Origin: Acidobacteriota bacterium
Lineage (GTDB): Bacteria; Acidobacteriota; Blastocatellia; Pyrinomonadales; Pyrinomonadaceae
Direction: 5' to 3'
Assembly (NCBI GenBank): GCA_003223935.1
Contig: QHXQ01000058.1
Span: forward strand, 1-64,000
Length of the DNA: 64,000 bases
The position numbers and the translations under genes were made by a program. The notes beneath the pieces are model-generated. The model saw only the letters and a list, made by a program, of their open reading frames with translations. It did no database searches and was not told the origin of the DNA. Shown here one piece after another: positions 62,095-64,000 of this stretch; the stretch's first letter is position 1, and each line of letters starts with the position of its first letter.

Positions 62095-64000
62095 ATCAAG
62101 GCACACGCGCAGAAACTGAACCAGCCTCAACAAGAGGCATCGTTTCACACCAACCGACAAAAGCCGCACACGTTTGGACAGCAAACTGTATCGGTGTTGC
62201 CGCAGGCGCAGGTCGCAGGTCGCCCGATGGGGCCGGACATCTCTGCGCCCGCTCGCTTCGGTCATGACTTCAGCCGGCTGCCGGTGCACGCCAAAGCGCC
62301 GGTCGGTCTTCAAGCGAAACTCACAGTCAACACGCCGGGCGACAGCTACGAGCAGGAGGCTGATCGTGTCTCTGCGCAGGTGACTGGTACGTCTGAACCG
62401 CAGCACGCTTGCGCCTGCGGCGGCGGCTGCTCCAGTTGCCAGAGCAAGCAAGCTGCACATACGCACTTGCAAGCCAAACACGTCCAGCCAAACCCTGCTC
62501 AAGAGTTTGACGCACCGCCCGTCGTTCAAGACCTGCTTCATGCAGCCGGTCAACCACTGCCCCCGACAGCACGCGAGTTTATGGAACCGCGCTTCGGGCA
62601 TGACTTCAGTCGAGTACGTGTGCATACGGACGGCGCAGCGGCGAACGCGGCCCGCGCGGTGCGGGCGCGCGCCTATACCATCGGGCAAGATATTGTGTTT
62701 GGCTCAGGTGAGTACGCGCCCGCCACAACGGAGGGTCAGCGACTGCTTGCGCACGAGTTGACGCACGTCGTGCAACAGAATGCCGGTGGCGGGCCGACGC
62801 AAGCGCAGGGCGGCATGATTCAACGCTTCGAGTCGGATGAGCACCAATTCTTGGGCGACGTGGCCACGCGAACCGATACCCCCACGTGGCAGCATCCCAC
62901 TCCCCCGCAAGGAGCCGCGTACAACTTGGGCAAAGATGATAAAGACAAGTTTGAGTTGACGCACGGCGACATCTTGGCCTTGAGCGGCGACGTGTTCGAG
63001 CCTGATGAGCTATTCCGGCTGGCTGGCATCAAGGGCCACTTCGGACAGAAAAAGGAGACGCGCGACGAAATCCTGTGGGCGCTACAGGACGAGCGCATCT
63101 GGGAGATGCGGAAGGTGAAAGAAGAGAAAGAGGAGGAGAAAGGGACTAAAGTGAAAACCCCCTATGAGGGGAAGAAAGACCCGCGCTTCCAACCCGGCGG
63201 GCTTTACGATGGCTACATCTATTCGGAAGATGTCAAGAATGCCGTCTTCAATCGTTACCGCAAGCTCGGTGCGGCCAACGTAGGCCATTTCGTGTCGCCC
63301 GAAGGGCGCGACGAGGCGACGGGCATCGCGACCCCTTCGCGCAATAGCGCCGGGCGCAATTATCGCAAGTGGCACGAAAAGGCTCTTTCCTTGGCCGGCA
63401 CTGCGGGCCATGCCAAGCAGAAAGTTGACGTGCCAATGGCGCGCGAGGCGGCCGCGCAACACTATCTGACGGATGCGTTCTCCGCCGGCCACTTACGCAC
63501 GCCCATCGCCCTCATCCGCGACTACTGGGGCAAGAAGTATCCGATGTTCTGGTTCAACCTGCGGCATAAGATCGCGCTCGATACCGCGCTTGAGATGACG
63601 AAAGGCACGCCCATCACGGCGCACTATGGTTATACGCAGATTCTAGGCTCAATCGAAAAGATGGAGAAAGACCTGCCGGATGTGACGCTCGGCGACCTCC
63701 TTGCCAGCGTCTATCACGATGCGGATAACGAGCGGGGCGTCAAACTCGTGGGCGGGGGCAAGGTGGTGGGTGATACACATCTGAACGAGAGCAAGGAGAC
63801 TGTGGACAGGGCGGTGGCTGCGATCAAGTCCGGCAATGAAGATGTCACGACGGCGCACAAGATCGGCCAAGCGGCAGCAAGCGCGCTGCCCGACGCCGAG
63901 TTGTTCGCGCAGGTCAGGCAGAACCACGGCGGCAACGAGTTCCTGTACGCCCCTGAGTTGTTGATCCCCATGCCTGACACTGATGAGCCGACGCAGAACT
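62095..64000 (+). CDS. DUF4157 protein (eCIS-associated), cut by the window end
   Basis: Open frame of at least 635 codons running off the right edge. Two RFGHDFSR blocks occur near residues 53 and 165. After the second comes the DUF4157 domain: RVRVHTDGAAANAARAVRAR, IGQDIVFGSGEYAP and LLAHELTHVVQQN with the HExxH-like histidines. Between them is a Cys-rich CACGGGCSSCQS. Further on is HYLTDAFSAGHLRTPIAL (~460), like a zinc-dependent hydrolase element seen in related proteins. DUF4157 proteins are linked to extracellular contractile injection systems as cargo. The N-terminus (KAHAQKLNQPQQ) matches the family start, so translation seems to begin at an ATC (62095) seven bases after AAGGGAG. A GTG at 62056 is an alternative. 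Confidence 0.72.
   Translation, partial: MKAHAQKLNQPQQEASFHTNRQKPHTFGQQTVSVLPQAQVAGRPMGPDISAPARFGHDFSRLPVHAKAPVGLQAKLTVNTPGDSYEQEADRVSAQVTGTSEPQHACACGGGCSSCQSKQAAHTHLQAKHVQPNPAQEFDAPPVVQDLLHAAGQPLPPTAREFMEPRFGHDFSRVRVHTDGAAANAARAVRARAYTIGQDIVFGSGEYAPATTEGQRLLAHELTHVVQQNAGGGPTQAQGGMIQRFESDEHQFLGDVATRTDTPTWQHPTPPQGAAYNLGKDDKDKFELTHGDILALSGDVFEPDELFRLAGIKGHFGQKKETRDEILWALQDERIWEMRKVKEEKEEEKGTKVKTPYEGKKDPRFQPGGLYDGYIYSEDVKNAVFNRYRKLGAANVGHFVSPEGRDEATGIATPSRNSAGRNYRKWHEKALSLAGTAGHAKQKVDVPMAREAAAQHYLTDAFSAGHLRTPIALIRDYWGKKYPMFWFNLRHKIALDTALEMTKGTPITAHYGYTQILGSIEKMEKDLPDVTLGDLLASVYHDADNERGVKLVGGGKVVGDTHLNESKETVDRAVAAIKSGNEDVTTAHKIGQAAASALPDAELFAQVRQNHGGNEFLYAPELLIPMPDTDEPTQN

Noticed and set aside
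62327-63492. Several minus-strand frames opposite the DUF4157 gene
   Set aside because: Short, no motifs; the plus strand shows HELTHVVQQ and repeated family blocks.

Overview
The window is GC-rich (about 60 % by eye), densely coded bacterial chromosome. The gene content points to a diderm, probably an Acidobacteriota member of the Blastocatellia type: an lptB/lptC-A locus (LPS export), a Wza-like polysaccharide exporter, rpoN, RNase J, a tricorn-like protease, secreted TolB/Calx-beta/DUF4394/DUF4214 and DUF4331 proteins, and many short-repeat hairpins between genes. That placement is an inference from gene families, not from a marker gene.

Layout. 1-2.9 kb: transsulfuration enzymes (end of a cysteine synthase, then a cystathionine gamma-synthase/lyase) and a PP2C phosphatase. 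2.9-11.3 kb: a divergent pair of units, a Ni/Co transporter fusion plus a TPR lipoprotein on the minus strand, and DUF4331 plus a large secreted beta-propeller protein on the plus strand. 11.4-14 kb: NfeD, proline dehydrogenase, a small membrane protein and an HD hydrolase. 14.1-19.6 kb: tetrapyrrole operon (CcsA/HemX-like, hemA, hemC, hemD) followed by a sigma-54 response regulator. 19.6-22.5 kb: carbonic anhydrase, then an AT-richer insert with a Uma2 nuclease and a TIR/deoxyribosyltransferase-like-TPR gene bordered by attC-like sequences. 22.6-30 kb: tricorn-like protease, a phosphoglycerate-mutase-like enzyme, an MFS carrier and small TPR, zinc-ribbon and RHH genes. 30.0-30.5 kb: rnpB.

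30.6-60.8 kb is one unbroken run of minus-strand genes. In transcription order they are ftsY (with a frameshift), ribD, rsmA, a hybrid histidine kinase, RNase J, an ACT protein, an SDR, uppP, PilZ, recJ, lptC-A, lptB, rpoN, hpf, hprK, rapZ, a zf-TFIIB protein, EIIA-Man, HPr, EI, a Wza-like exporter, a DUF11-type surface protein, a membrane protein, a CPBP protein and a DAG kinase. hprK, rapZ, EIIA, HPr and EI form a regulatory PTS without any sugar permease in the window. 61-64 kb: a chimeric remnant of a hybrid sensor kinase, then a DUF4157 protein of the kind linked to extracellular contractile injection systems, cut by the right edge.

The most striking non-coding feature is a set of at least twelve intergenic hairpins. 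Most are built from degenerate tandem heptamers, with a different heptamer at many loci but the same architecture. At about nine genes the hairpin arm ends within roughly 16 nt of the start codon (or contains it), and I see no Shine-Dalgarno there.
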